Positions 27,591-36,794 of a DNA stretch of 64,000 bases are shown piece by piece. The DNA is from Bacillus canaveralius (GTDB lineage Bacteria > Bacillota > Bacilli > Bacillales > Cytobacillaceae). The notes under the pieces are model-generated. The model made no database searches. It had not been told where the DNA came from and saw nothing but the letters and a program-made list of their open reading frames with translations. Within the stretch, counting starts at the first letter, position 1, and every line of letters begins with the position of its first letter. The translations under genes and the position numbers were made by a program. The stretch spans positions 1 to 64,000 of the forward strand of contig NZ_PGVA01000014.1 in the NCBI RefSeq assembly GCF_002860125.1. Reading direction: 5' to 3'.

Positions 27591-28568
27591 ATGGCGCAAA
27601 TGACAATGATTCAAGCAATCACCGATGCACTGCGCACTGAATTGCGCAATGATCCGGATGTGTTAGTATTCGGTGAAGATGTCGGTGTAAACGGCGGTGT
27701 GTTCCGGGCGACCGAAGGCCTTCAGAAAGAATTCGGCGAAGACCGCGTATTTGATACTCCGCTTGCAGAATCCGGAATCGGCGGTTTAGCGATTGGACTA
27801 GGTTTACAAGGCTTCCGTCCCGTTATGGAAATTCAGTTTTTCGGTTTCGTTTTTGAAGTAATGGATTCCATTTCCGGCCAAATGGCAAGGATGCGCTACC
27901 GTTCCGGCGGCCGTTATCATTCACCGGTTACGATCCGTTCACCATTCGGTGGCGGTGTCCATACACCTGAACTTCATGCAGACAGCCTTGAAGGCTTAAT
28001 GGTGCAGCAGCCTGGCTTGAAGGTCGTAATTCCGTCAACTCCATATGATGCAAAAGGTTTATTGATTTCCGCTATTCGCGACAACGACCCGGTCATCTTT
28101 TTGGAACACATGAAGCTTTATCGTTCTTTCCGTCAGGAAGTTCCTGAAGAAGAGTACACGATTCCGTTAGGAAAAGCGGATGTGAAACGGGAAGGAACAG
28201 ATTTGACGATTGTTACTTATGGAGCAATGGTTCAAGAATCATTAAAGGCTGCAGAAGAGTTGGCAAAAGAAGGCCATTCTGTTGAAGTAATCGACTTGCG
28301 GACAGTTGCTCCTATTGATATCGAAGCGATTGTTGCTTCCGTTGAGAAAACAGGCCGAGCAATTGTCGTCCAAGAAGCACAAAGGCAAGCGGGTGTTGGT
28401 GCAAACATTGTAGCTGAAATCAATGACCGTGCGATTCTAAACCTTGAGGCACCTGTATTGCGCGTAACTGCACCAGATACCGTTTTTGCTTTTTCACAGG
28501 CAGAAGCAGTATGGCTGCCAAATTATAAAGATATCATTGACACGGCTAACAAAGTATTATCATTTTAA
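27591..28568 (+). CDS. pdhB: Pyruvate dehydrogenase E1 beta subunit
   Basis: 325 residues, as in B. subtilis. Typical motifs: [11 protein letters not shown] near residue 28, [11 protein letters not shown] near residue 55, and the transketolase C-terminal domain with E-V-I-D-L-R-T-V. Starts three bases after pdhA. Its stop codon coincides with the first bases of partial repeat copy C, which fills the gap before pdhC. Confidence 0.98.
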   Translation: MAQMTMIQAITDALRTELRNDPDVLVFGEDVGVNGGVFRATEGLQKEFGEDRVFDTPLAESGIGGLAIGLGLQGFRPVMEIQFFGFVFEVMDSISGQMARMRYRSGGRYHSPVTIRSPFGGGVHTPELHADSLEGLMVQQPGLKVVIPSTPYDAKGLLISAIRDNDPVIFLEHMKLYRSFRQEVPEEEYTIPLGKADVKREGTDLTIVTYGAMVQESLKAAEELAKEGHSVEVIDLRTVAPIDIEAIVASVEKTGRAIVVQEAQRQAGVGANIVAEINDRAILNLEAPVLRVTAPDTVFAFSQAEAVWLPNYKDIIDTANKVLSF

Positions 28569-28612
28569 ATAACTGTTCGTGTTAATTAAAGATTGCTTTA
28601 TGAAATTCACTC
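28566..28612 (+). repeat. Interspersed repeat, partial copy C (3' arm only)
   Basis: TAAATAACTGTTCG and the downstream ATTAAAG and CTTTATGAAA match the right half of copy B at about 34126-34175. The left half is absent, and the match begins exactly at the pdhB stop. It lies in the 143-base pdhB-pdhC gap. Confidence 0.55.
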
Positions 28613-28711
28613 TAATCAAATGTAGATCCGGGGGAAAGTAGGCGAGCCTATTTTTCTTCGTCACATGATTTACTAAACTGTGTGGAACGTAATAATAGGA
28701 GGTAGATTCCA

Positions 28712-30073
28712 GTGGCATTCCAATTTAGATTACCTGACATTGGTGAAGGTATTCATGAAGGTGAAATCGTCAAATGGTTCGTCAAAGCCGGCGATAAAGT
28801 ACAAGAAGACGACATACTGTGTGAAGTGCAGAACGATAAAGCGGTCGTGGAAATTCCTTCCCCGGTAACTGGTACGGTTGAAGAAATTTTAGTGGATGAG
28901 GGAACAGTAGCTACTGTTGGTCAGGTGCTTGTTACCTTTGATGCACCTGGATACGAAGACCTTAAGTTTAAAGGCGACCATGACGAGGAGGCACCTAAAG
29001 CTGAAGAAAAAACAGAAGCCCAGGTACAATCAACTTTAGAGGCAGGTCAGGATATTAAAAAAGAAGCGGCGCCACAAGAAGCACAGGCGGGAGCTACCGG
29101 AGCCGGAGCCCAGGTACAAGCGGAAACAGAAGTTGACCCGAACCGCCGTGTGGTTGCGATGCCATCGGTGCGTAAGTTTGCACGTGACAACGGTGTCGAT
29201 ATCCGCCAGGTGTCCGGATCTGGGAAAAATGGCCGAGTACTAAAGGAAGACATCACTTCCTTCCAAAATGGTGGACAGGCAAGAGCTGAAACCCCAGCAG
29301 CACCGCAACAGGCAGAAGCAGCAGCACCAGAAGCAGAGCAAAAAGCAGCAGCAGTTGTTCCACAAGGACAATATCCAGAAACACGCGAAAAAATGAGCGG
29401 GATTCGCAGGGCCATTGCAAAAGCTATGGTACACTCCAAGCATACTGCTCCGCACGTAACGTTAATGGATGAAGTGGATGTAACGAAATTGGTGGCGCAC
29501 CGCAAGAAATTTAAACAAGTTGCTGCGGATAAGGGAATTAAGCTTACTTTCCTTCCATATGTGGTAAAAGCACTTACAAGTGCATTGCGTGAGTACCCGG
29601 CTCTCAATACTTCACTGGATGATGACACAAACGAAATTATTCACAAGCATTACTATAATATCGGAATTGCAGCTGACACTGAGAAAGGTTTGCTTGTTCC
29701 AGTCGTGAAAGATGCTGACCGCAAGTCTGTATTTACAATTTCGAACGACATTAATGAGCTTGCTGGAAAAGCACGGGACGGTAAATTAGCCCCTAATGAA
29801 ATGAAAGGTGCATCTTGCACAATTTCAAACATTGGATCTGCGGGTGGGCAATGGTTTACCCCGGTTATTAACCATCCAGAGGTTGCGATCCTCGGTGTTG
29901 GCCGCATTGCTGAGAAACCTGTTGTAAAAGACGGTGAAATTGTCGCAGCTCCGGTATTGGCATTATCTTTAAGCTTTGACCATCGAATGATTGACGGTGC
30001 AACTGCTCAGCATGCTCTTAACCATATTAAGCGTTTGTTGAACGATCCAGAACTTTTGTTAATGGAGGCGTAA
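28712..30073 (+). CDS. pdhC: Dihydrolipoamide acetyltransferase E2 of PDH
   Basis: 453 residues with one N-terminal lipoyl domain (lipoyl lysine in Q-N-D-K-A-V-V near residue 43), an Ala/Pro/Glu-rich linker, a peripheral-subunit-binding domain (about 145-185: [16 protein letters not shown]), a second linker, and the catalytic domain ending with the H-R-M-I-D-G motif. Forms the core of the complex. GTG 28712 behind AGGAGGTAG gives an N-terminus [13 protein letters not shown] typical of the family. Confidence 0.97.
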   Translation: MAFQFRLPDIGEGIHEGEIVKWFVKAGDKVQEDDILCEVQNDKAVVEIPSPVTGTVEEILVDEGTVATVGQVLVTFDAPGYEDLKFKGDHDEEAPKAEEKTEAQVQSTLEAGQDIKKEAAPQEAQAGATGAGAQVQAETEVDPNRRVVAMPSVRKFARDNGVDIRQVSGSGKNGRVLKEDITSFQNGGQARAETPAAPQQAEAAAPEAEQKAAAVVPQGQYPETREKMSGIRRAIAKAMVHSKHTAPHVTLMDEVDVTKLVAHRKKFKQVAADKGIKLTFLPYVVKALTSALREYPALNTSLDDDTNEIIHKHYYNIGIAADTEKGLLVPVVKDADRKSVFTISNDINELAGKARDGKLAPNEMKGASCTISNIGSAGGQWFTPVINHPEVAILGVGRIAEKPVVKDGEIVAAPVLALSLSFDHRMIDGATAQHALNHIKRLLNDPELLLMEA

Positions 30074-30076
30074 TAA

Positions 30077-31487
30077 ATGGTAGTTGGAGATTTTCCTATT
30101 GAGACTGATACTATAGTCATTGGTGCAGGTCCGGGAGGCTATGTTGCAGCGATTCGCGCTGCACAGCTCGGACAAAAGGTAACGATTGTTGAAAAAGGAA
30201 CTCTGGGCGGAGTTTGCTTGAATGTTGGCTGTATTCCGTCAAAAGCCTTAATTGCGGCTGGACATCGCTATGAAACAGCAAAGCATTCTGATTCAATCGG
30301 AATCACGGCTGAAAACGTCAAGGTTGATTTTTCAAAAGTCCAGCAATGGAAAGCCGGGGTTGTTAAAAAACTTACCGGCGGTGTTGAAGGCTTGCTAAAA
30401 GGCAACAAAGTCGACATCGTTCGCGGTGAAGCGTATTTTGTTGATGCCAACACCCTTCGAGTAATGGATGAAAATTCAGCACAAACGTATACGTTTAAAA
30501 ATGCCATTATTGCCACAGGATCTCGTCCAATCGAAATTCCTGCCTTTAAATTTTCAAAGCGTGTTCTTGATTCAACCGGAGCTCTTGCTCTTGAAGAAAT
30601 ACCAAACAAAATTGTCGTGATTGGCGGCGGATATATTGGTACTGAGCTCGGTGGTGCGTATGCGAACTTTGGCACACAGGTAACAATTCTTGAAGGTGCG
30701 GATGAAATTTTAGGCGGCTTTGAAAAGCAAATGTCCTCTATTGTAAAACGCAATCTCAAGAAAAAAGGCGCTGAGATCTTCACAAAAGCGATGGCTAAAG
30801 GTGTCCAAGAAACAGAAGACGGTGTCGTTGTTACTTATGAAGTAAAAGGCGAAGAAAAGCAAGTCGAAGCAGACTACGTATTTGTAATGGTTGGTCGCCG
30901 TCCAAACACGGATGAGCTTGGTCTTGAACAAGCAGGAGTACAGCTTACTGACCGTGGCATTATTAAAACTGATAAGCAATGCCGTACAAACGTAAGCAAT
31001 ATTTTTGCAATTGGAGACGTTGTGGAAGGACCACCGCTAGCGCATAAAGCTTCTTACGAAGGAAAAATTGCTGCTGAAGCGGTCGCCGGTCACAACTCTG
31101 AAATTGATTACCTTGCAATTCCTGCGGTTGTATTCTCTGATCCTGAGCTAGCGTCTGTTGGATATACGGAGCAGCAGGCAAAAGAAGAAGGAATTGAAGT
31201 AATTGCCGCTAAGTTCCCATTTGCTGCAAACGGCCGCGCATTGGCTCTAGCCGCTACAGACGGATTTTTGAAGCTCGTTACACGTAAAGAAGATGGCCTT
31301 GTCATCGGTGCGCAAATTGCCGGTGCCAACGCATCAGACATGATTGCAGAGCTTGGTCTTGCAATCGAGTCTGGAATGACAGCAGAGGATCTGGCGATGA
31401 CGATTCATGCTCACCCAACCCCTTGGTGAAATCACCATGGAAGCAGCGGAAGTCGCCTTAGGAAACCCGATCCACATTCTAAAATAA
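30077..31487 (+). pseudogene. pdhD: Dihydrolipoamide dehydrogenase E3 (pdhD), frameshifted at the C-terminus
   Basis: The reading from ATG 30077 is a normal E3: FAD motif G-A-G-P-G-G, redox pair in [12 protein letters not shown] motif G-G-G-Y-I-G, and A-I-G-D-V. Near the end the family expects HAHPTLGE followed by about 20 residues. Here a run of four C (31419-31422) shifts the frame and gives HPTPW then a stop at 31429. One C fewer restores [14 protein letters not shown] and ends at TAA 31487. The catalytic glutamate of HPTLxE is lost in the shifted reading. As pdhD is important for aerobic growth, a sequencing or assembly error is likely; otherwise E3 would be defective. Confidence 0.9.
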
Positions 31488-31499
31488 CAATAAAAAAAC

Positions 31500-31531
31500 A
31501 AAGCCCTTTTCCGCCAGGAAAAGGGCTTTAC
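31500..31531. terminator. Terminator after pdhD (convergent with slp)
   Basis: Perfect 13-bp stem AAAGCCCTTTTCC (31500-31512) with GGAAAAGGGCTTT (31517-31529), A-rich on the left, shared by the convergent genes. Confidence 0.85.
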
Positions 31532-31533
31532 TA

Positions 31534-31908
31534 TTATTGGGAAAGCACCTGTTCAAGCGGCTGGATAATCTGCTCCTTTGAAACATCACCTTTTACTTGG
31601 GCAACGACTTTGTCATTATAAACGATCACAATCGCTGGCGATTGTTCTATGTGAAAGGCATGATAATAGCTCTTCGCACTATCTTCAGAAAAAACCATCA
31701 TATTATCCACTTCAACGGGAAACTCTTTCTTTAGCTCAAGCAGTGCATCATAATAGGAAGCTTCTTCTGTGTAGTCGGTATCATTCGAAAAAAAGACAAT
31801 CTGTTTGACGCCCTCGCCTAATGACAGTGAATCACTTGGCCCGCTTTTTGTACAAGAGGCAGTCAGCACCAACAAAAAAACAGATAAACAGAATCCCAGC
31901 CCTTTCAT
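31534..31908 (-). CDS. slp: Slp-like small lipoprotein with thioredoxin-like pattern
   Basis: 124 residues. Lipobox L-T-A-S-C near residues 15-19 marks a lipoprotein; the rest resembles a short thioredoxin-like domain (Q-I-V-F-F-S-N, S-P-A-I-V-I-V-Y-N-D-K-V) without a CxxC pair. Size and place after pdhD correspond to slp, the small peptidoglycan-associated lipoprotein of B. subtilis. Function is not established. ATG overlaps the end of a T-rich gap of about 290 bases to the right that shows no gene. Confidence 0.75.
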   Translation of the reverse strand: MKGLGFCLSVFLLVLTASCTKSGPSDSLSLGEGVKQIVFFSNDTDYTEEASYYDALLELKKEFPVEVDNMMVFSEDSAKSYYHAFHIEQSPAIVIVYNDKVVAQVKGDVSKEQIIQPLEQVLSQ

Positions 31909-32202
31909 CTTTTTGCCTCACTTTATAAAATAATCCGCATGACTTGCCAACGTGTCCATCATATTAATCCGTATTTTATCATAGGCAAATACCGTTTTTC
32001 TGCTTGTCACCTAAATGTTACAGAATTGAAAAATAAGTGCTGCCCAACCATCATATATTACAAATAGCTGGAGATAATATCGTTAATAATCCAGCAATGG
32101 CAGGAAAATCGTGATTTGACTACGGCTTTAAAATATAGCAGTGGTTGCCGGATTTTATATCAGCGACATTTTAGGACATCAGTGAAGGGAGTGGGATTTT
32201 TA

Positions 32203-32442
32203 TTGAAGGTATATTCTGTTATTTTGCTCCAGCTCATCTTGTGGAGCGGATATACGCTGTTGGAATGGTTGTCAAAGCATGACCATCCTGAATACAATAT
32301 TTTAATGTTTTTCATTTTCTTCTATTTGGCGATCATTGTTGGGAATTTTTTTATGAAATCTGCGAAAAAAACCCTCCTGGTTACTTTCCTGAGTCTGGTC
32401 ATTTACGGATCCTTCCAGTTAACAATGATTCTTATTGTATAA
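32203..32442 (+). CDS. Small membrane protein of unknown function
   Basis: 79 residues from TTG 32203 (AAGGGAGTG upstream), which gives a sensible hydrophobic protein; the longer reading from 32116 adds a non-conserved-looking polar segment. Three membrane segments are visible (about 5-22, 30-50 and 58-78). No recognised family. Next gene starts about 175 bases further on. Confidence 0.6.
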   Translation: MKVYSVILLQLILWSGYTLLEWLSKHDHPEYNILMFFIFFYLAIIVGNFFMKSAKKTLLVTFLSLVIYGSFQLTMILIV

Positions 32443-32617
32443 GAAAAACTAAGACGAAAACTTAATTTCGAAAAAGGTTTTCAAACTATTAAAAAGTGGA
32501 ACAACTTATTTAGGGAAATCAACAGGTTTAGCATATCAAGAGTAAGGCGGGGGGCATTTTCCCACCTTAAAATCGGGAAGAATCACGGAAACGAGATGGG
32601 ATAGAGAGGGGACAGGC

Positions 32618-33445
32618 ATGAATAAACTGGCCGCAATTTTACTTTTCATTATTTTTGCCACGACTGCCTGCCAAACAAACGACGAGCAGACAAGCACTGA
32701 TAAACCCGTAGAAACAGCTTTATCGCCAACAGAAAAACTGATACAAAATAATGAACCGCAACCGGCGGTTGCAACAAATGTTGAGGTCGATCAAAATTCG
32801 GTTCCTGAAAACGTCCCGCACTATAAGGTAAATGAAAGCAATTGGTCACTTGAAACAACAGGTAATCCCACGCAGCCGGCCGTCTTGATGACCATCGATG
32901 ATGCTCCTGATCAATATGCGCTGGAAATGGCACGAAAATTAGCTCGACTGAATGTAAAAGCAATTTTCTTTGTGAATGGACATTTTCTAAACACACCAGA
33001 AAAGGAAGAGCAATTGAGAGAAATACATCGCCTCGGATTTCAGATCGGAAACCATACAAACACGCATCGAAAGTTAAATGAGCTTTCCGAACAGGAGCAG
33101 TATGAGGAAATTGTTTCATTAAACAATAAAATAGAAGGCGTGATCGGAGAACGACCCAAGTTCTTTCGGGCACCTTTCGGGGGAAATACAGATTACAGCA
33201 AAAAAATCGTCGATGAACAAAATATGGTGCTTATGAATTGGTCATACGGTTTTGATTGGGAAGCAGATTATAGAACAGCCGACAGCCTGGCTGACGTCAT
33301 GGTCAATACACCTCTTTTAGCCGATGGTGCTAATTTGCTGATGCATGACCGCCAGTGGACAAATGAAGCGCTCGAGAACATCGTAACAGGGCTGCAACAA
33401 AAAGGCTACAGTATCATTGACCCAGCAACAATAGAAACTCAGTAG
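32618..33445 (+). CDS. Polysaccharide deacetylase-family lipoprotein
   Basis: 275 residues. Signal with lipobox T-T-A-C near residues 15-18, a polar Thr/Pro/Glu linker, then a NodB-homology domain (about 88-270). Motif 1 is TIDDAPD instead of the canonical TFDDGP, motif 2 N-H-T-N-T-H near residue 147, motif 3 R-A-P-F-G near 185, then L-L-M-H-D near 245, so metal and catalytic residues are kept. It probably deacetylates peptidoglycan or another cell-envelope glycan outside the membrane. Confidence 0.87.
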   Translation: MNKLAAILLFIIFATTACQTNDEQTSTDKPVETALSPTEKLIQNNEPQPAVATNVEVDQNSVPENVPHYKVNESNWSLETTGNPTQPAVLMTIDDAPDQYALEMARKLARLNVKAIFFVNGHFLNTPEKEEQLREIHRLGFQIGNHTNTHRKLNELSEQEQYEEIVSLNNKIEGVIGERPKFFRAPFGGNTDYSKKIVDEQNMVLMNWSYGFDWEADYRTADSLADVMVNTPLLADGANLLMHDRQWTNEALENIVTGLQQKGYSIIDPATIETQ

Positions 33446-33458
33446 AACAAAAATAAAC

Positions 33459-33508
33459 AGGAGCACAACATCCTCGGTGAAGCCAATGGGGTTGTTTTGC
33501 TCCTGAAA
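33459..33508. terminator. Imperfect hairpin after the deacetylase gene
   Basis: CAGGAGCA...AACA on the left pairs with TGTT...TGCTCCTG on the right, with small bulges. It lies between convergent genes and has only a modest T tail. Confidence 0.55.
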
Positions 33509-33514
33509 GCTTTT

Positions 33515-33946
33515 CTATTTTCTCGGATAATAGTACATGATTCGGCCGTTGAACAAATGCAACTCGGCCTTCAGTTTTTTGGCAAGGAATTTGCAAAATT
33601 CATTGGCTTTGCCTTTATCACCAAAGGTGGAGGCTTCGGATAACGAGACTTGTATGTACGATTGTTCCCGTTCATTATCATTCTCAACAACTGTTTCCTT
33701 ATCAACTCCAAGTAAAATCGAATGGTAGCGATCGTGATTAGAATAAAGATAAAACCATTTTCCTTCAGCATCAGGCTTTTCTTTGATTTCATACGGAAAG
33801 GCTGAATCATGATAATTCCAGTCAAGCTGGTCTCCGGTTTTAGCGGTGATGCTTTTATAATATTCGAATAGCTCTTTTATTTCTTCGGTGGTAACGTTTT
33901 CTTTATCTGCTAAAGGAACGAGTTTTATATATGCGTGACCCGCCAT
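33515..33946 (-). CDS. Conserved hypothetical cytosolic protein
   Basis: 143 residues from ATG 33946, chosen because GGGGGGAT lies seven bases upstream; the longer reading adds 17 residues with no ribosome site. The sequence (M-A-G-H-A-Y-I-K-L-V-P, later N-Y-H-D-S-A-F-P-Y and a C-terminal R-I-M-Y-Y-Y-P-R-K) looks like a compact soluble alpha/beta protein. I do not recognise a named family. Confidence 0.75.
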   Translation of the reverse strand: MAGHAYIKLVPLADKENVTTEEIKELFEYYKSITAKTGDQLDWNYHDSAFPYEIKEKPDAEGKWFYLYSNHDRYHSILLGVDKETVVENDNEREQSYIQVSLSEASTFGDKGKANEFCKFLAKKLKAELHLFNGRIMYYYPRK

Positions 33947-34031
33947 GGTTGATCCCCCCAATTGTCCTTTTTTATTCAATTTTAGCACTGATAACAATCA
34001 AATAACAGAATATAATAAAAGTAGTAAACTC

Positions 34032-34175
34032 GAGTAAATTTCACAATGTATTAAACTAAACCGAAAAACGAATGTAATGTCGTTAATAAACCGGGAGGAT
34101 TGCTAAACGAATAACTGTATGAATCTAAATAACTGTTCGTTTTTCAATTAAAGAAATACTTTATGAAAGTTATTC
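34032..34175 (+). repeat. Interspersed hairpin/MITE-like repeat, copy B
   Basis: 144 bases, starts GAGTAAATTTCA and ends TGAAAGTTATTC (imperfect terminal inverted repeat). It contains CCGAAAAACGAAT on the left arm, CGGGAGGATT in the centre and GTTCGTTTTT on the right arm, all shared with copy A in the same order. It occupies the gap before the DUF3055 gene; the remainder of that gap is AT-rich with no gene. Confidence 0.72.
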
Positions 34176-34246
34176 AACAAAAACCTTGAATAAAAATATT
34201 TTTTGAATTATAATAATATTCAAAAAATAAAAGGAGGAGGATTAAT

Positions 34247-34546
34247 ATGGAACTTTTCGAAAAGCTTTATGATGAGCACGAGAAGGTGAAGGTACGTTTT
34301 ATTGGTTTTACAACAGATGAAACGCGCTATGATTTCGGGATCGTGTATACGAATATGTTTTTCGGAAAACCGCTTGTTGTTTGCATGCAGACAGGAAGGT
34401 CAACCCTCCTTGACCCGAGAGATCTTGAAGATACAGAACATTTGCAGCATTCCTTTCGAATCAAGGATAAAAAGGAAGCGGAAGATTTAGCCGAATTTTT
34501 CCTGGACGCCCTTCCCGGTGCCTCTTTAGAAACACAATATGAATAA
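34247..34546 (+). CDS. DUF3055 family protein
   Basis: 99 residues, nearly the entire length in the pattern I know for DUF3055: M-E-L-F-E-K-L-Y-D-E-H-E-K-V-K-V-R-F, F-G-I-V-Y-T-N-M-F-F-G-K-P, then L-P-G-A-S-L-E-T-Q-Y at the end. Cytosolic, function unknown, conserved in Bacillaceae. AAAGGAGGAGG lies upstream and an intrinsic terminator downstream. Confidence 0.9.
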   Translation: MELFEKLYDEHEKVKVRFIGFTTDETRYDFGIVYTNMFFGKPLVVCMQTGRSTLLDPRDLEDTEHLQHSFRIKDKKEAEDLAEFFLDALPGASLETQYE

Positions 34547-34558
34547 CAACATGTCGAT

Positions 34559-34581
34559 GGCCTTTTTAAGGCCTTTTTTTT
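34559..34581 (+). terminator. Terminator after the DUF3055 gene
   Basis: GGCCTT (34559-34564) with AAGGCC (34568-34573), then eight T. Confidence 0.85.
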
Positions 34582-34631
34582 GTATGGAACTATTTAGCGA
34601 TGATCTCCCCCGAATTCATTATTCTAAACAA

Positions 34632-34642
34632 TGTGTCATACT
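34632..34642 (+). promoter_or_regulatory. CcpN site 1 upstream of SR1
   Basis: TGTGTCATACT matches the CcpN consensus TRTGHYATAYW at every position. It lies about 90 bases before the SR1 -35. CcpN represses gapB, pckA and sr1 under glycolytic conditions in B. subtilis. Confidence 0.7.
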
Positions 34643-34704
34643 TATTCGCGGGATTATAAAAAATGACAATCAGATTTATTTCATAATTAAAAAAATAAAT
34701 AAAA

Positions 34705-34715
34705 TGTGACATACA
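34705..34715 (+). promoter_or_regulatory. CcpN site 2 next to the SR1 -35
   Basis: TGTGACATACA also matches TRTGHYATAYW at every position and ends eight bases before the -35 hexamer, similar to repressor placement at known CcpN promoters. Confidence 0.75.
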
Positions 34716-34722
34716 ATTAGGC

Positions 34723-34751
34723 TTGAAATTTTAATTGTGTTATATTATTAT
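34723..34751 (+). promoter_or_regulatory. SR1 promoter
   Basis: TTGAAA (34723-34728), 17-base spacer, TATTAT (34746-34751): a strong SigA-type promoter. Predicted transcription start about 34758. Confidence 0.8.
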
Positions 34752-34757
34752 ATTTTC

Positions 34758-34970
34758 AAAGGTTATAAAGCGTTTTCAAAATATTTGAAAGGAGATGAGT
34801 AAATGGGTACAATTGTTTGTCAAACTTGTAACTCCACTATTGAACATTTTGAAGATGAAAAAGTAACTGTTCTGTATTCAAAGGGACACTGCTGTGACGG
34901 AGAGCATCTGGACGAGGAATAAAAATATAATCGATACGGAGCATGCAGACATTGCGTGCTTCTTTTTTGC
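34758..34970 (+). ncRNA. SR1 dual-function regulatory RNA
   Basis: From the predicted start to the terminator the transcript is about 211 nt, close to the 205 nt of B. subtilis SR1. It carries the SR1P reading frame, lies between the pdh genes and speA as in B. subtilis, and is preceded by two consensus CcpN sites. In B. subtilis the RNA pairs with ahrC mRNA to repress arginine catabolism. The terminator is GGAGCATGC (34938-34946) with GCGTGCTTC (34954-34962), then TTTTTT. Pairing with ahrC cannot be tested here because that gene is outside the window. Confidence 0.85.
34803..34922 (+). CDS. SR1P, GapA-binding small protein encoded by SR1
   Basis: 39 residues, the same length as B. subtilis SR1P. 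It begins M-G-T-I-V-C-Q-T-C and continues H-F-E-D-E-K-V-T-V-L-Y, nearly identical to SR1P, with a Cys/His-rich end (G-H-C-C-D-G-E-H) that may bind metal. In B. subtilis SR1P binds GapA and stimulates RNase J1. AAGGAGATGAG provides the ribosome site. The C-terminal cysteine arrangement differs from the B. subtilis protein as I remember it. Confidence 0.88.
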   Translation: MGTIVCQTCNSTIEHFEDEKVTVLYSKGHCCDGEHLDEE

Positions 34971-35015
34971 GGGAATGGTCCAAAATTACCAAAGTAGAGC
35001 AATTCGTACATATCA

Positions 35016-35062
35016 AAATGGCGGCCATGAAAGAACTTGAATCTTTCAACTAGCCGCCATTT
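35016..35062. terminator. Compound hairpin between SR1 and speA
   Basis: AAATGGCGGC (35016-35025) pairs perfectly with GCCGCCATTT (35053-35062), enclosing a second stem GAAAGA with TCTTTC. It follows the speA stop on the minus strand, where it ends in TTTTGAT, so it is probably the speA terminator. Confidence 0.65.
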
Positions 35063-35091
35063 CGCAATTTCGTTAAATTCGTAAAATTAGA

Positions 35092-36561
35092 TTAGCGAAT
35101 CGCTTTATGTTCTTTAATGACGCGGAAAGATTTTAGTTCATAATCCTCCGGTCCCTGGACAGGCAAGCCTGCTTCGACGTTTTTTTCAATGTAGCGCAGG
35201 TTTTCCTTTGTGATGATTTCACCAGGAATAAAAATTGGTATTCCCGGCGGATAAACCATTGCAAACTCGGCAATAATCCGTCCCTCAGCCATTTCGACGG
35301 GAACGACTTCAGTGTCTGCATAAAAAGCATCGCGAGGCGTTAAGGCAAGCAACGGAATATCAGGAAGCAGAACTTGTGCTTCAATTCTTTCTGCCCCGTG
35401 CGTAAATTGCTCGGATAATTGATGCAAAGCCCGCACCAATATTTCTGCTTCTTTCTCCGTATCCCCAGGAGTAATAAGGCAGAGAATGTTATACAAATCG
35501 GACATTTCCACTTCGATATTGTAATTTTCGCGAAGCCATATTTCCACATCATAACCGGTTAAGCCAAGCTCTTTTACAGAGATGATCAGTTTCGTCGGAT
35601 CATAATCATAAGCCGCTTTCGTACCGAGAATTTCTTCTCCGACACAATGTAAGCAATCTATTTCGTTTATTCTCTCTCTGATCGATTGAGCGAGCTTGAT
35701 CGTTTTGTCGATGAGCTCTTTTCCCTCTGTAGCGAGCCTTTTCCGGGCAACGTCAAGAGAGGCGAGCAATAGATAAGACGTAGACGTAGTCGTCAACATA
35801 CTTAAAATACTTTGCACCCGCTTTGGAGAAACGAGCCCTTCCCTTATATTGAGGATTGAACTCTGGGTCATTGATCCCCCGAGTTTATGAACACTCGTCG
35901 CCGCCATATCTGCTCCTGCCTGCATAGCCGACAGTGGCAGTTCATCGTGAAAATGGATGTGCACCCCATGAGCTTCATCGACAAGGACCGGTACATTGTA
36001 TTCATGAGCAATTTCAACGATTTTCTTTAAATCAGCGGAGATCCCAAAATATGTTGGATTAATCACTAACACGCCTTTTGAATCAGGGTGTTGCTGAAGC
36101 GCCTTCGAGACTGATTCAGTCGTGATTCCATGCGAGATTCCAAGGTTTTCATCAATTTCAGGATGGATGAAAATCGGGATTGCACCTGAAAAAACAATCG
36201 CTGACATCACTGATTTATGGACGTTTCTCGGAACGATAATTTTATCTCCAGGTCCGCACACGGCCATGACCATCGTCATAATTGCCCCGCTCGTTCCCTG
36301 GACGGAAAAAAATGTATGGTCTGCACCAAAGGCCTGAGCCGCAAGATCCTGCGCTTCCTTAATAATTCCTTTTGGTTGATGAAGATCATCGAGTGGACCG
36401 ATATTAATCAAGTCAATAGATAATGCGTTTTCGCCAATAAAATCTCTAAATTCGGGATCAATTCCGGCCCCTTTTTTATGTCCTGGAATATGGAATTGGA
36501 CAGGGTTCTTTTTCGCATGTTCCAATAAACCGCTAAAAAGCGGAGTTTCTTTTTGTGACAA
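35092..36561 (-). CDS. speA: Arginine decarboxylase (Orn/Lys/Arg decarboxylase family)
   Basis: 489 residues. PLP-binding lysine in S-V-H-K-L-G-G-S-M-T-Q near residue 226, preceded by V-D-E-A-H-G-V-H, and an N-terminal F-H-I-P-G-H-K-K-G are signatures of the group 3 decarboxylases. It makes agmatine, the first step of polyamine synthesis. Its location next to SR1 and pdh corresponds to speA of B. subtilis. It may be linked physiologically with SR1, which controls arginine catabolism. Confidence 0.93.
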   Translation of the reverse strand: MSQKETPLFSGLLEHAKKNPVQFHIPGHKKGAGIDPEFRDFIGENALSIDLINIGPLDDLHQPKGIIKEAQDLAAQAFGADHTFFSVQGTSGAIMTMVMAVCGPGDKIIVPRNVHKSVMSAIVFSGAIPIFIHPEIDENLGISHGITTESVSKALQQHPDSKGVLVINPTYFGISADLKKIVEIAHEYNVPVLVDEAHGVHIHFHDELPLSAMQAGADMAATSVHKLGGSMTQSSILNIREGLVSPKRVQSILSMLTTTSTSYLLLASLDVARKRLATEGKELIDKTIKLAQSIRERINEIDCLHCVGEEILGTKAAYDYDPTKLIISVKELGLTGYDVEIWLRENYNIEVEMSDLYNILCLITPGDTEKEAEILVRALHQLSEQFTHGAERIEAQVLLPDIPLLALTPRDAFYADTEVVPVEMAEGRIIAEFAMVYPPGIPIFIPGEIITKENLRYIEKNVEAGLPVQGPEDYELKSFRVIKEHKAIR

Positions 36562-36794
36562 TTTTCAACTACACCTCTTTAATTATACAGAATCACAGTC
36601 ATAAAACACATGAATTATAGCACTAAAAATACTGATTTGCATAGCGAAAACGATGAGCCAACCCAACAAAGGAGAGCGTTAAGGCTACCTGCATGAAAAG
36701 TGTAAAAATCCGCTTTGTATTAGTTTTTCGAGAAGAGAGGATATTAATTTGTTAAAATAAATAAACGGTGTAAAAAGTGATTGGAGGTAAAGGA

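Noticed and set aside
29047-29628. 193-codon open reading on the minus strand within pdhC
   Set aside because: It is the antisense of the Ala/Glu-rich E2 linker; no ribosome site or family pattern, whereas pdhC is certain.
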